DNA of 64,000 nt from Andalucia godoyi. Lineage: Eukaryota > Discoba > Jakobea > Jakobida > Andaluciidae. The stretch spans positions 257,494-321,493 of the forward strand of contig VRVR01000008.1 of the NCBI GenBank assembly GCA_009859145.1, given 5' to 3'. The position numbers and the translations under genes are program-made. Below are positions 19,701 through 32,142 of the stretch, piece by piece; the first letter of the stretch is position 1, and every line of letters begins with the position of its first letter. Below the pieces are notes generated by a model, which saw nothing but the letters and a program-made list of their open reading frames with translations, was not told the DNA's origin and ran no database searches.

Positions 19701-22700
19701 GCATCGCTTGTTGCTGTGGCATCGTTTGGAGACGGTCGTCTCAGACTATCCGTGTTGCAGAGCCTGCTTACCGAGTTCTTTGTTAATTTGACAGCAAAGG
19801 AGGATAGCCTTTCTGTGTTCGACCGCTGTATTCGATTTCTGCTCTTCGACAACGACGTCGAAAAACGAGAATGCGGGCTGCTGTTGTTGCTACCGTGGTC
19901 GAACACTGACATCCCTGCTTCATTTCAATTTGTTCTTTTGCAGCTGTCGGTGTCGTCTGCATTGCTTATCTCAAACGTCGTCTCTTCGCCAGTATACCAT
20001 TCAGTTGTCGAGTTGTACAGTTCGATTTGCCAGCGCTGCTTTTTCACTCTTCAGAAGGATACTGCCTTCAGCGAGCGGTTCGACGATGTAATCAAGTTGC
20101 TACGAGTGAACCTTTGCCATGAGTCCCCGGACGTGCGAAGGTTTGTTTGGTTCTTGTTTCGAGAATTTGCGACCGTGTCCGTCTCCCATGCAGCGTCTTC
20201 CTTTATTCACTCTGCGCCGACAGTGCTTGTGCAGTATCTGGAGCTACCGTGTTTCCGAAAGTTTGACGCCAGCGATCAGATCAGTCAGACATGCTGCATA
20301 TTCGATTCTTACACGAGGTTCCTCGATTTCTGCAGTCGCTATCCCTCTCCTTTGGACTCTGACACCTTGCTGCGCCAGGTTCTGACACATCACGATTCGA
20401 AACTTTTCTTTTTGTGCGAGACGTTCCCGTCAATGTTCCCTGTTGCAGAGTCTTCTGAACGAGTGATTGCTGCAATAGTATCTGTTCTGCGTTTGCTTCC
20501 AACGATTCTTCCTTCGTGCCCCCAGCTTGCCCGGAATGCGATCTGGCTGCAGCTGTGCCTCGTGCCTTCTTCTCTTGGGATTTCCATTGAGCGATCCCCG
20601 AATCGCTTGCGATACATTCATGTTTGTTCGAAGTTCGTCCAAGCCGCCCGCGGGATCTTGGACTACCGCTGCCTGTCGACTCGGGGCGTGTTATTTGTGC
20701 CGTCTTTGTTGTCGGCTGTATCTTCGCCGCATGATAAACGCCTGCTTTTGCACTGCCTTCGGGTTCTGCGCGCGGCATTTGTTTTGCCAGTAGCTGAGAT
20801 CAGCATGCAGATCGGTCGTCCGTTCTCAGAATTCCTACTTGGTTTTGTTGTGCAGTCATTTGATGAACCCCGTGAAAGTTCGTCCAGTACGGATGGTGTT
20901 CTCCGCGATGTCCTGCGTCTGGCGATTGACTGTGAAGTTCCGTCGGCACTACTCTTCCAGAGTTTTACAAGAAGTGTCGCATTTTTTTCTTTCTCCAAGG
21001 AAATCATCGCGTTTTATGTCGCGCCACTGTGCTCATCTCTACTGTCCTCCCTCGATTCAGACTCTGTAATGTCGCAACTTCGCCAACTCTTCTCTTGCTT
21101 GGTCGACCTACCAAGGGACGTGGCAGTCCAGAGTTCAGTAGCCAGTACTATCCACAGCTTCATGCATGCTTTGGGTCCTGTTCTGCGGAAGCTGTCCGAG
21201 TTGGTAAGCTCGCGGATCCACGATGCGATTGAGGTTGTGCCACAGGTCTTGGAGCTCCTCAGCATGTTGTTTGAGTGTAGTTCCGTAGAATACCAACAGA
21301 ACATATCGGCAGATGGCTGCATTCGAGATGCTTTGCGTAATTTCGTTTGTGTCCTGTTTAGCCTCCCTGGGTCTTCTGAATCTCGCGCTCTTCAGATCAG
21401 CATCGTTTCCAATTTACGGCTCTTTTTTACCAGTTTTCCGACCCATGAAATACTGACTCTCTTAAAGGAACGAGTATTTTTTGAGTTTTTGCATGTCCCG
21501 GGCTCGTTTGCAGAGTTGTCTGAACTGCAGGTGGATGACCATCTCAAAATAGTTGCAGCAATCATTCGAACGGCATGCATTTCTTCATGTGATAGTTTGC
21601 TTTCAGATGTTTTCCCAATCATTTCCGAGTCATCTCATCCTGGACACCAGCCGATGGTGAAAATTTTCAAGGAGGGGCTGTTATTTTCCAGCACCCCTGC
21701 GTTTCTGGAAACTGTGCTGACCATTATCTGGAAATACTGCACGGATCGCAAGCCCGGCATGTCGGCGTTGCTTATCCAACGACGATTGTGTCTGTTCATG
21801 GACATACTCATCCCAGTTGTTGACGCAATGTCTTTGTCTGTTTTGCAGGATTTCGCTCTTTCGCTCGTCGTGGGCGTTATGCATGTAATTGCAGATGTGA
21901 GTTGGGAGGAATCTAAACTTGCTCGCTGCGAGAAAAGTCTAATTCTTTCCAAGCAGTTTGCGTTTTTGTTCCTTGAACATGTCGCTCTCCGTCTTGGCAA
22001 CGACGCATTCAGAGGCCCGTTGAATAATGTGTTTTCTCAAGCCCGGTCGGTTAGCAACCCCTCGGGAAAAGAGCTCATGAGCGCTGTTGTCCAGATTTCG
22101 ACCGATCCATCTGGAGAATCAGTGTGTCCCGCCCGTTTTCGTCTTTCTGTTGATCGCAACATCTTGGAGGGTCTTTTCCGGGCAGCATTCAGTTGCGTCA
22201 TTTCGGTTCTAGTGATAACTCAGACAGCGAATACGCTTTCGTCGAAGGTAGCGCTTCTTCCGCTTCACAAAGAATGGCTGAGGAACATGGTCTCTGCGGA
22301 TGTCATCTCGTTCAACACGCTGTCTTCTGGGACATTCTGGAAGTCGCATGCCCGATCAGCAGCAGGCTTTTTGGGAGGAACAGGTGTTTCGTCGTTCAGT
22401 ATTTCCTCTACGCTGTCGCATTTTACGCCGTCTGTCGCACCCAACTCCGCGACCGCCAATGCCTTTTCTCTTACTGAATCGACTTCCTCTTCGCACTTGC
22501 GTGGCAATGCAGCTGTCGACATCGGGGATAAAGATTTGCTTCCTGATGTTGCGAGTGTTTGCAAAGTGATCGACGTCATTGCGGAGTATTCCAAGACGTC
22601 TGCTTCTGCTCCATCCCTTCTTCTCAAATTGTTCTTTGAGTTGTTTTCATCTTCCTTGGAATCGCACGTCATCGCAGATAAAAATATCTGCCTGATGCTT

Positions 22701-25700
22701 GTGAAGGTCATTATTAGCCGTCCTCAGTTTTTCGGATCAAGATGTGGGGATTTTCTTCTTCTGATTGCGGATGCTGTTTTTGTGGAGTCCAAATTTGGGA
22801 GACAGGAAAGTGCGCTCACGTTGTTGGAGAGACAGAGTCTTGCTTGCTTTTGCAGCTGGAAAGAGCAGCTGGTGTCCACACAGTATCCTGGATTACACTC
22901 TTCCCACGGCAATCGATGTGTGAATGCTGCTTGCGTCGCCTTTTTATTGCATAGAGAGACTAGAGGAAGACCGCTGTTCAAAGCGGACATGGAGCTGTTT
23001 TCTGATTTTGTAGAACTGTTCCATTCTTCCATCACGTGGATCAATTCTGACATGATTCAGAAACTCGTCGCAAGAGATCATTCGCAGTCAGATGCACTTT
23101 ATCTGGTGTTGTCTGGTTTGGAAATCACCGCAATTCTGTTGAGGAACAACGTTTCTCCCTTTTCCTGCAACCCCCCGGAATTTTCTCTTCCAAATGGACT
23201 GCAGTTCGTCCGACCAGATGCCACTCAATTTTTGTCCGTGTTTCCGTCCATGTTATCTTCTGCTGATAAGAGAGTTGTAGAATCGTCAGCAATGGTTTGC
23301 GGATTGTTTCTCATGAAATTCTCACTTCTGGGGTTAGGTCTCTATGACAGCACTTTCTTCCTGGCATTCCGAGATTTGACGATTTCTGCCCTTCATCGAT
23401 TGCTCCAGGACAATGAGACCCGTGGTGTTTCGGCTCTCCGTCTTGTTGCTGAAAGCTACGGAGATATTCTTCTGAACGACAGGTTTGACCCCAGTGCCTT
23501 GTCGTTTTCCACGTCGTTATGCCCTATGATCGCTGATCTGTACATGTACTGCCCCGTGCGTCTCTCTCGTCTTGATCGTGTTGTTCTGCTGTTTTTTAAA
23601 GATGGATTTCTGAGAAATCCTGCTTCCCAAAGCAAAATACTGAGCTTGCTGCATCTGCAGTTTGTAAGGGCATCTCCGGAGGATCGTTCGAGGGTTCGGA
23701 TGGACCAGATTGAGGTGTTTTATGGCTGGATTTTGAATGACGCGTGGTCTTTTCGGGGCGCCGAAGAAGAAACTCGTGTTGCTTTTGCGTCCAATTTTTG
23801 TGATCTTATCCAGTCCATGCATCTTGCAGAAGCTGATTTTGCAGAACTTGTTTTCCCGTTTGTTTCTTTGTCGATTTCCGATCCATCACTGTCTGTTCGT
23901 GCTGTTGTGCGGAAACTCGTGGTTTCCATGTTCTCTTTTCATCCGTCATTGATTTTCTCGTCACCACTGTTTTCCGCGTCGTTCAGTGCCGAAAATTTTG
24001 TTTCATGGGTTGCGTCTCTTGGAATCCATCTTTTCGAAACTTTGTTATCCTCCAGCGACATGGATCAGCCGATTTTCGGATCGCCCGTCCCGCATGCTGC
24101 GGGCGCGAAGAATCCAAAAGAGCTGGAGATCCGAGATACGTTGCTGTTTTCAAATGTATGCATTTCCCCACCAGAAAGAGTCTGTTTTGAAATGTCCAAT
24201 TTCATAATTCATTGATTTTCCTCTTTTTTAATTAATATTATTTGTCTTTTTTTTTTGTTCCTCCACGTTAACAGCCGAAACGTGATGAAGTTTCGAATGC
24301 CATTCCCGGATCCGTCAGTTCATCAAACATTGTCCAATCATCTTTCCTTTCCGAAATCTCGACTTCGGACTTGCAATCCTCCATGGGTGTCGCCGCGCTG
24401 ACGAGCCAGAGGTTTCAGACTGCTCCATCTGTTGCAGATCACGCGCGTCTCCTGCGATTTGCATTCTTAAAAAGAAAAAGAGAGGAATCAGTCGCACAGT
24501 CGCTTAAGCAAAGCAAATTGTTCTCGTATTCCTTGCAGAATACGTATTTTGAATCGTTTACGCCCGTCATTTCTTCTTGCTCTCGGAGATCGTTTTTGAA
24601 ACCACTATCGCTTGTGGTACTGATGGATCCTGTTGCCTTGAAAGAGCTGACGTTGCACCTGTTCAGCGTCCTGGTATCTGCTCAAATTTCGGAGCATCAG
24701 GAGGAATTTCAGAAGTTTTTTGAGAAGCTGCTTCTGAACAAGTCTGGATTGAATGAGAAAGTGGAGTTTGTTGCACAGTTAACGTGTCGTGTGCAGTCAT
24801 CCTTGATCCAACTTGATGGATTTTGCATTTCCGCGGCGTCAGAAGTGTCTGGAACGGCCCTGCTTGCCGCGGAGTATCTTCACTATGACCCTGTCAAACA
24901 GTCATCCGCAAAAAGACACAGGCTTTCGAACTCTTCTCCGATTTTACTGGATGTGATGCTGCATCGCATGTATTCAAAAGTCGACGAAGACGTTTTTGGT
25001 CGGTACATATGGGAAGAAATGGTAGACCGTGCTCCATTGAAGGTTCGTGAATTCCTTCAGCAGACATCGTGGAACATGTCTTCCACCACGAGTGATGTCC
25101 AGAAACTGGATCCGATGGTGCAGCATGAACTGGGACCCCTCATCCTTGAACGACTGCAAGCTCTTGGCAATTGGGAAGAGATCGATACAGTCTTTGGGAA
25201 GATTCAGTCAGAAGCAATCTTTTCATCTGATGACGTTGATGAAGCGAAGGTGTTGCATTCCATGTCGTCCAGATCCTTGCCGTTGGATTCTGCAGACCGC
25301 CAGATGTCGGGTTCACGATTCAGTGATTTGCTGGCTGCATACATGCATTCCATTTCCGCATCAGCGTTTTCGTCATTGCTTGATGTTATTGAGGAGTCGC
25401 AGAATCAAATCATTTCCAATTTGCATGTGCCTTGGGGTCTCCTTCCGTTTTATAAGCGGATTGCCTTTTTGGACCACTTTGGGACCTCAATGATGTTGCA
25501 ACAACATGTGTCGTTGTTTCGTGATCTTTCTTGTGGAAAGTTTCCATCTCAATTACCAAGAGATCGCACAGTGTTCTTTTGGAAATTTGGAAGTCCGCAA
25601 GGTGCTCCGTTAGTCGTTTGGAACAGACGATCCGTTGTTCACAGTTCGCTTTTGCAGGATGCGAAGGATTTGCTGAAGCGGTTTCCGTCAGACTCTTTTT

Positions 25701-28285
25701 GCGGTATAGTGCAGGATTTACAGGAACGCCGGCGCGATTTTCTGCGGACTGCCGCTTCGGAGGCTCGTACTGCTCAGAACTTTGCGGTCGCCGCAAGATT
25801 TCTAGAGGAAGCTCAAGACGGACTTGATATCCCTTCGTTCATCTCCACCGGTCTTGCTGCGGAGTTCTCACGAAACAAACTGGATCTTCTTGCAGCAACT
25901 GCTTCGACGAATGTTGAAACTGTTGTCACCGGTATTCGGGATTCCCTTTCCATGATTCAATCTCTCTTATCGTCTGTTGAGCCCACAGCGCTGGCGTCAA
26001 ACGACAGATTCATGGAGCTGAAATTGATTCCTTTGGACTATCTCTTGCTGTTGCTGAAACTCAATGTTGAAGACCAGGCAGAGACGCTTCATGAGGCATT
26101 CCATTGCGTCGCAGAACTCGTCACAAGCGCTTTCACGAGTTCGCAGGCCGAGCTATCTTCATCTCTGGGCAAGAGGTGTTTTGAGTTGTGGGTAGCAGTC
26201 GGCCGAACCCCTCGTTATGAGAATGTTCCCATTGCCATGCACGCGTGCGATTTGCTATGTCGCTCCCTGTCCACCGCACACTGTTCTCCGGATGTCCTCT
26301 CGCGAGTTTTCCAACTTTGCGAGATGCAGTCTGAGTGCCGCTCTGTCGCTGTTGCCGCGCTGCAAAAGGTACCAGCATTCGTCTTTGTTCCGTGGGTATC
26401 TGCAATGCTGAGTTCTTTGCCACAGGAATCTGGGTATGTTCACGAAGAAATTCTGAATCGAGTTCTTTCAGAGTTTCCGCAACCATTGTTTTACAAGTTT
26501 CGAAGCGTGTTGCCGATTTTTCGATCCACAGAAGCCAGCTCCAGTAGAATGATGTTTTTCTGTGATCGAATGGAGCAGCGGTGTCAAGCAGAGACGTTCG
26601 CGATGCCATCCAAATTTCTTGCCGAAGTTGTGCAGTTTCGGAGCTTTCGTTTGTGCTTGGATGACATCATGAAGGAGATTGCGGTTCTCGATAGCGCCTC
26701 CTCTGCTGGGGCAATTAGATCATCAGTATTTTCTCTGTCGACCTTGCTCACCAAGGCAGTCAGAATGTGGCCAGCATTTGCCAAGAGCGAAGAGGAGTGC
26801 CTGAAGTTCGTAAGTGACTCTTTGAAACTGCTTTGCGGTGGGACGAATGCGGTCCCAATTTTGGATGTGCGAATGCGCATTTTACCTGGTCTGAAAACCA
26901 AGTTAACACCATTAATTCAGCGTTCCGAATTGCATTCTTCCAAGAAGGTGCCGCTTCGACTGTTTTCTGAACTGTTGGACTCTGTTTCGACATTCACCGA
27001 AACAGATTCTAGCAGACTGCAGGTTCCCATCGCGCTGAATTCCGATTTTCCGTGGCGGGCTAGCACTGAAATTCCATTTGTCTATTGCTGTGAGCCTTTC
27101 GTGCTTGTGATGCCGTCCGTCCGACAACCGATTCGCTTTGGAATGCTATCTAGCGACGGCGTCATACACCGGTACCTCGTGAAGACGGGAGAAGACCTGC
27201 GACTCGACGAGCGCATTCTCGGACTCTTTCATATGATCAATCGCTATGTTCAGACTTCGCATGCGACATCCACGTCAGTGTTTCGAGGCAAACTGATGTC
27301 GTATGGCGTTATTCCGTTGTCCACAACGTGCGGACTCATTGAATGGGTGTCCGACACTACGAGTCTGTATTCGATTTCCAGATCTAATGCCAATGTTTCC
27401 CATGTTCAGCAAGAAATATTCAAGTTGTTTGTTCCTTCTTTACAAGGGGGACTTCCTGCATGTGTCCGCGGAATTTGTGAAAGCTGGAATCCCCAAGGAT
27501 ATGACAGTCTTGTTCCTGCGTTTTCCTCCATTATCTCGAAATACCGGTCTTCTAACCTGCGTGGTGCGTTGCAGCTCCTGGCTTCCAGTTTTGAAACCTT
27601 CTTTTTTGTTCGATCGTCCTTTGTCCAGTCGCTATCTCTGCTGAATATCGTGTCCTACATCCTGGGCATCGGCGATCGGCATATGGAGAATTTCCTGCTG
27701 AAGACGGACACAATCGACCTGGTTGGCATTGATTTTGGGCTGGCATTTGGTGCTGCTCTGGAGAATCAAGCTATTGCAGAACTTGTTCCTTTTCGGCTCT
27801 CGCCAGCAATGCAAGACGTATCTCATCCTCTGAACCCGCGATCCGTCTACGTCCCTTTCATGTCCCGATACTTGTCTGTGCTGCTGGACCACAGGGACGC
27901 ACTCCTGTCAGTGTTATCCATTTTCGTGAAAGAGCCGGTGGTCGTGGCGTCTTCCTCCTTGTCGTCTTCTTCCCATTACCAGGACCCAGTCGAAGCAGGT
28001 CAGCAGATGCTCGCGACTGTCCAGCAGAAGCTTGACTTGCACAATCCAATTGATGTCCTCGTGGACGGTCTCAAACAGAACAGCCGAATTCCGCGCGTGA
28101 GCGATTGGTCTGGCGTGCATTCCTTTGTCGCTGGGAGGGGGTTCAAGCAAACAGCGCATCGCAGTCGGTATGCTGAGCTGGAAAGGATGTCCGCTGTTCA
28201 CGACTATGTCGACTGCTTGGTGGACATGGCAGTCGATCCAGCTCTGTTGGCATGCATGTACATTGGGTGGAAAGCTTGGTGGTAA
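16782..28285 (+). CDS. PRKDC: DNA-PKcs, DNA-dependent protein kinase catalytic subunit (two exons)
   Basis: Two exons, 16782-24155 and 24275-28285, give 3794 residues (human about 4128). DNA-PKcs is recruited by Ku to DNA ends and drives non-homologous end joining. About 2800 N-terminal residues are HEAT-like helices, then a FAT region, then the PIKK kinase. Kinase marks: the catalytic loop GIGDRHMENFL (about 3588-3598), the activation segment GIDFGLAFG (about 3608-3616), and a PIKK-typical VKEP motif. The FATC end DYVDCLVDMAVDPALLACMY then GWKAWW resembles the human tail ([20 protein letters not shown]). The 5' ATG at 16782 is used because the frame reaches 16716 only through GTG. The intron is phase 0, and both exons stay open across the junction. 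Confidence 0.93.
24156..24274 (+). other. Spliceosomal intron in PRKDC (119 nt)
   Basis: Donor GTATGC and acceptor GTTAACAG, with a strong T-rich tract before the acceptor. It removes the in-frame stop at 24213-24215 and rejoins the frame in phase 0. The exon 2 frame is open from 24275 onward although its first in-frame ATG is about 100 bp later. Confidence 0.85.
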
Positions 28286-28396
28286 GCCGAAAGAACGAAA
28301 AGCCGTTTTCTGTCATCTATTATTTTAATATTGAATTTCAATATTTTGTTTTGTTGTCGCTGATTTTTTTTCTATGTTTTTTTAATTAATTATTAT

Positions 28397-29233
28397 CTAC
28401 CGATTCTTGCGTTCGGAATCGACTTCCCCTTCGAACCTTTCGGGTGTTTGAACGGCCGAAAGCATGGAGAACGCAAAGAGGGACAACAGGAGAATCACGC
28501 CGCCTACAATAAGACCCTCGAGAATTGCCGGGGTGATATAAATGCAGAGTGTTTCGCAAGTCTCTGTGTCATAATAGCAGTTTTTGAAGTCATTGATGTC
28601 CAAGGGGGCAGCAGGGCATGAAGCCGACGCTGCCAGAAGGTTCATCGGAGCGACTGCGACGACAAAATCCTGCTGTTCCGCAATGTTCCTCTCGACCGCA
28701 TTCTTCAGCGACTCAAATGAATCGACGTTGACACGAACGACGCGATCCGACAAGAGCGAGGTCTGGATCTGCAAAGAAAACGGCATATTCAGCTCGACCT
28801 CCGACGACTTGGTTGCCGGTCGCACATGCGAAAACACTGCGGCAACCTCATCTCTTGAGATTTCGTGCGAGTGTGTGATCAGCATTACCTTTTGCTTCTG
28901 CTGGTTTCGCGAGGACGCAGACAAGGAGTACAGACTTGCCAGTCGTGAAGAAGATGACGACGGGGATGAGGAGGACACCGATCCAGAGTCCTCCGCGACG
29001 TGCGAAAGCATTACCAGAACGTCGTTATGCGAGTATCCGTGGTACGAAGGCACAAACGGCAACCATTCCGATTCTGACTGCGGCTGCACAGACGACGATG
29101 TCGCAGAGTCTCTCGAGAAGATGAAAGCGCGTGGAAGCGATCGCTGGTCGTCTGTATTGCAAAGCACAGACACCGACGAAGACGCCAGTATAACGCACGT
29201 AAACAAAATTGCCACAGCAGAAACTCGACTCAT
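28397..29233 (-). CDS. ATP6AP1: V-ATPase accessory subunit Ac45/Voa1-like
   Basis: 278 residues, a type I membrane protein. A signal peptide occupies residues 1-25. A Ser-rich luminal part follows, and one transmembrane helix lies at about 237-259 (LIVGGVILLLSLFAFSML). The conserved tail is the diagnostic part: SAVQTPERFEGEV compares with the human ATP6AP1 tail (LKTMDRFDD). Voa1/Ac45 sits in the membrane Vo sector of the V-ATPase and helps its assembly in the ER. Luminal domains of this family are poorly conserved, which fits the lack of similarity elsewhere. A run of 15 GA dinucleotides lies 7 nt upstream of the ATG on the mRNA strand. It is divergent from MZT1. Confidence 0.75.
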   Translation of the reverse strand: MSRVSAVAILFTCVILASSSVSVLCNTDDQRSLPRAFIFSRDSATSSSVQPQSESEWLPFVPSYHGYSHNDVLVMLSHVAEDSGSVSSSSPSSSSSRLASLYSLSASSRNQQKQKVMLITHSHEISRDEVAAVFSHVRPATKSSEVELNMPFSLQIQTSLLSDRVVRVNVDSFESLKNAVERNIAEQQDFVVAVAPMNLLAASASCPAAPLDINDFKNCYYDTETCETLCIYITPAILEGLIVGGVILLLSLFAFSMLSAVQTPERFEGEVDSERKNR

Positions 29234-29235
29234 CT

Positions 29236-29272
<37 letters not shown>

Positions 29273-29730
29273 CCTTCCCTACACTATCCACCCAATACCA
29301 GTGGAGAAGAAAACAAAAAATATTGAAAATTAAAATTCAAAGGAAAAAAAAAAGACAGTGAAAAACAAAAGATTCAAAAGAAGAAATAAGGGGAAGCAGA
29401 ATGAAAACTTTTGGTGCTGTCAGCGTTCTTCGCTTTGAAAGGCGGCCTTCTTGCTGAGAGTGAAGATGTACACACTACAGAGGAAACCGGAGTAATGAGT
29501 AGCAGGTTAAGCAGAGCAGGTTTAGAATTTCTGCCGGATCTTTTTTTAATTAAAAAATAATTCCCGCCTCCGTTTGGATGACTTTCTCAGCTATTGGGTT
29601 CTCATTATTTCAATGGGGGTTTTTTTCTTCTCCTGGGTTTCGTTCTGCCTTGCGCTGATCTCACTCAAAAGTCAAAGCGACGTATCCATCGCAGCAGCAA
29701 GAACAAGGACAGCAATAAAAAAACGTAATA
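29234..29730. promoter_or_regulatory. Divergent region, Ac45-like / MZT1, with (TC)15
   Basis: 497 bp between two divergent ATGs. A perfect TC dinucleotide tract lies at 29241-29270, immediately 5' of the Ac45-like ATG. A-rich segments at 29320-29400 and TTAATTAAAA near 29547 are visible. No other signal is assigned. Confidence 0.5.
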
Positions 29731-29991
29731 ATGTCATCGACGACAGTTACAAGCTTATCTGGAAACACGGCGTCGGCGCCACCCTCATCGTCCTCGATGC
29801 AGACGCAGGAGCAAGTCCGCGATGTGATGGATTCGCTGTATGAAGTCTCACGGATTCTCAACACGGGACTTACGCGGGACCAGCTGGCGCTTCTGCTGGC
29901 ACTTACCGAGCAAGGTGTGAACCCGGAGGCCCTATCTGCAGTCGTCAAGGAGCTGCAACGCGAGTCCACCGCCAGCCGCAGTCAATCCTAA
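29731..29991 (+). CDS. MZT1: MOZART1, gamma-tubulin complex targeting protein
   Basis: 86 residues, the size of human MZT1 (82). MOZART1 binds the N termini of GCP proteins and recruits the gamma-tubulin ring complex to microtubule-organising centres. A Ser-rich leader is followed by the diagnostic core VSRILNTGLTRDQLALLLAL then TEQGVNPEALSAVVKELQRE. In human MZT1 the same block reads ISRILNTGL ... CEQGINPEALSSVIKELR. The ATG at 29731 lies in an A-rich context (AACGTAATAATG). Genes this short are easily missed by annotation pipelines. Confidence 0.95.
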   Translation: MSSTTVTSLSGNTASAPPSSSSMQTQEQVRDVMDSLYEVSRILNTGLTRDQLALLLALTEQGVNPEALSAVVKELQRESTASRSQS

Positions 29992-30122
29992 GTAAACATA
30001 GTAAATGTAATGGCAATCGCCAAACTCTTCATTATCCCGATGTCCGGTCTTTCTCGTTCTCCTTGTACTTCTTTTGTTTTCATTATTGTAAAGTCATTAA
30101 AACACTACTACAAAACACTCCT

Positions 30123-31742
30123 CTACTCGTGTTGTCGCTGCCTGGGAGCAGCTCGCAAGATGTCGTCGACACGCAAGATCATTTCTGCTGCTTCTGCTGC
30201 GGCCTGAACTGCATGTTTCTTGACCTTGGCACACTCGACGACACCCATTGCTGCCATATCACCTACTGCACCTCGGTTCATATCGAGGCCTGCATGTGCG
30301 TTTCCTTCAATGTGTGCTGCCCTCAGCTGCGCAACCAGGTCGGCCGCGTCGTATCCGCCATTCTCTGCAATGACGCCCACCACTGAGCGCAATGCACGAG
30401 CAAACGCTTCGATTGCAAGCTGCTTCTTGCCGGCAGTCTTCAGAGCTGCATTGTCCACTGCAAGAGCCATGCGCATCTCGGGACACCCACCACCATAGCA
30501 CGTCAGTCTGTTCGCAACGGTCTGGGAAACGACGGCAAGCGCATCGTGCAGGGATCGTTCGGCCTCATCCAACACGTGGGACGAAGCGCCACGGAGAACA
30601 ACGGTGCAAGCTGCGGCAGCCCCGGCCTTGAGCCCCGAGAACCGGATGAGACGATCCTCGCCGATCATGACTTCTTCCACACGATCGCACTCTCCAAGCC
30701 TGATTGCACTGAAGCCTGAATCCGATTCTGTGTCAAAGGTGGACACAATGTCGGCGCCAAGGGCCAGTGCCAGGCGCTCGATGCCGTCAAAGTCGGCGTG
30801 CTCAATGGCCATGATTCCACGCTCAGCAAACAGCTGTTCGGGATAGTTGTAGATCAGCTGCCGGTTGATGATCACGTTAGCTCCAGTAGCGATCATGCGT
30901 TCCACCTTGGCACGCATGCGGCTGCGCTCGGCCTCTTCAATCTCGGCGACTCCTGCGTAAGTCTGACTACGGACTCGTGCGCCGTAGATCTTAATCTTGT
31001 CTGTGTCGAGAGCCGTGTTGCAAACGAGGACCTTGACGTTCTTTTCAAAGAGACGCGGTTGGCCAACTCCGATCTTCTTGTCAAGCAAAAATCCGTCATC
31101 GACATAGGAATCGCGGAGACCGCCACCGGGCTTCTTGATGATGTGAATCGCTTCGAGATCCGTCGATCCCTGGATGCGCATCACGGCGTCGACGGTCAGC
31201 TTGGCAAAGTGGTCTTTGGCAACATACAACACCTTGGACGAAAGGGTTGTGCGGGCAATGTTGAGCAGATCTTCACGGAACCGAGTTGCATCGTCTGCGT
31301 TCGTGAAACAGCCTCCAAGAAACGCCTCCAGTGCAACCTTGGACGCCGCACGGTACCCATCGATGATCGTCTGCGGGTGGATCTTCATCTCAAGCAGTTT
31401 CTCTGCTTCGTGGAGCAGCTCGCCACACAACACACACACTGTCGTCGTGCCATCTCCTACTTCCGCATCCTGACCCTTTGACACATCCACAAGGATCTTC
31501 GCTGCAGGGTTGTCCACCAAGATCTTCGACAAGATCGTCGCTCCGTCGTTCGTGACCGTCACCTCTCCATCCTGGCCTTGAAGAATCTTGTCCATACCCT
31601 TCGGTCCAAGCGTGGACTTTACAAGATCTGCAACTGCAGTCGCACCAATGATGTTCCCAAGCTTGGCACGATGTCCCTTTTCCTCAAAAGCACCTTCGCG
31701 AAGCACATTCACAGGATTTCCATACTGCGCTGCGGCACTCAT
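30123..31742 (-). CDS. CCT2: CCT2, beta subunit of the TRiC/CCT chaperonin
   Basis: 539 residues. CCT/TRiC is the cytosolic group II chaperonin that folds tubulin and actin. ATPase motifs: [24 protein letters not shown] and EVGDGTTTV. The beta subunit, rather than another paralogue, is indicated by [56 protein letters not shown]-like [16 protein letters not shown] and AERSLHDAL, all of which align with human CCT2. The ATP-site region CYGGGCPEM and the end [16 protein letters not shown] are present. Local G+C looks higher than in most neighbours, as expected of a highly expressed gene. Convergent with MZT1 (131 bp between stops). Confidence 0.97.
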   Translation of the reverse strand: MSAAAQYGNPVNVLREGAFEEKGHRAKLGNIIGATAVADLVKSTLGPKGMDKILQGQDGEVTVTNDGATILSKILVDNPAAKILVDVSKGQDAEVGDGTTTVCVLCGELLHEAEKLLEMKIHPQTIIDGYRAASKVALEAFLGGCFTNADDATRFREDLLNIARTTLSSKVLYVAKDHFAKLTVDAVMRIQGSTDLEAIHIIKKPGGGLRDSYVDDGFLLDKKIGVGQPRLFEKNVKVLVCNTALDTDKIKIYGARVRSQTYAGVAEIEEAERSRMRAKVERMIATGANVIINRQLIYNYPEQLFAERGIMAIEHADFDGIERLALALGADIVSTFDTESDSGFSAIRLGECDRVEEVMIGEDRLIRFSGLKAGAAAACTVVLRGASSHVLDEAERSLHDALAVVSQTVANRLTCYGGGCPEMRMALAVDNAALKTAGKKQLAIEAFARALRSVVGVIAENGGYDAADLVAQLRAAHIEGNAHAGLDMNRGAVGDMAAMGVVECAKVKKHAVQAAAEAAEMILRVDDILRAAPRQRQHE

Positions 31743-32142
31743 TCTCTTCTAGGCTTCTATGTAGACCTCAACCACACAAACCAACCAATCAAAAAACAAA
31801 CAAACAAACAAGAAATTTTTTTAATATAAAAACAAAACAAAAGCAGCCTTTTGGCGAAGTTCGGAAGGGCATAACAATAAATAAATGACCCAAAGGAGAT
31901 TCTCGGTCTCTTTTGGTTGAGTAAATTGTCAGTTCACAAGCAGAATGACGTTTTCGAGGCAGTGTCAGGGCGCGCCAAAAGGCAAGATAGGATCGACTAC
32001 AGTTGATTTTTTGTAGAGTTGACAATGAATTTTTTGTTTTGTTTTGTGGTTGGTCTTTTGGTCTTTTGGCAGAGTTGTAATGGTACAGTGTGTGTAGTAT
32101 GTGCATAGAGTAGTGATCGTGTTTCAAGGATTCAGACAGACA
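31743..32142. promoter_or_regulatory. Divergent region, CCT2 / ASH2L-like
   Basis: 400 bp between divergent ATGs. It contains an AAAC tetranucleotide run at 31793-31810, A-rich and T-rich tracts, and a TTTTG(G)-type repeat at 32029-32070. No promoter element can be assigned. Confidence 0.4.
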
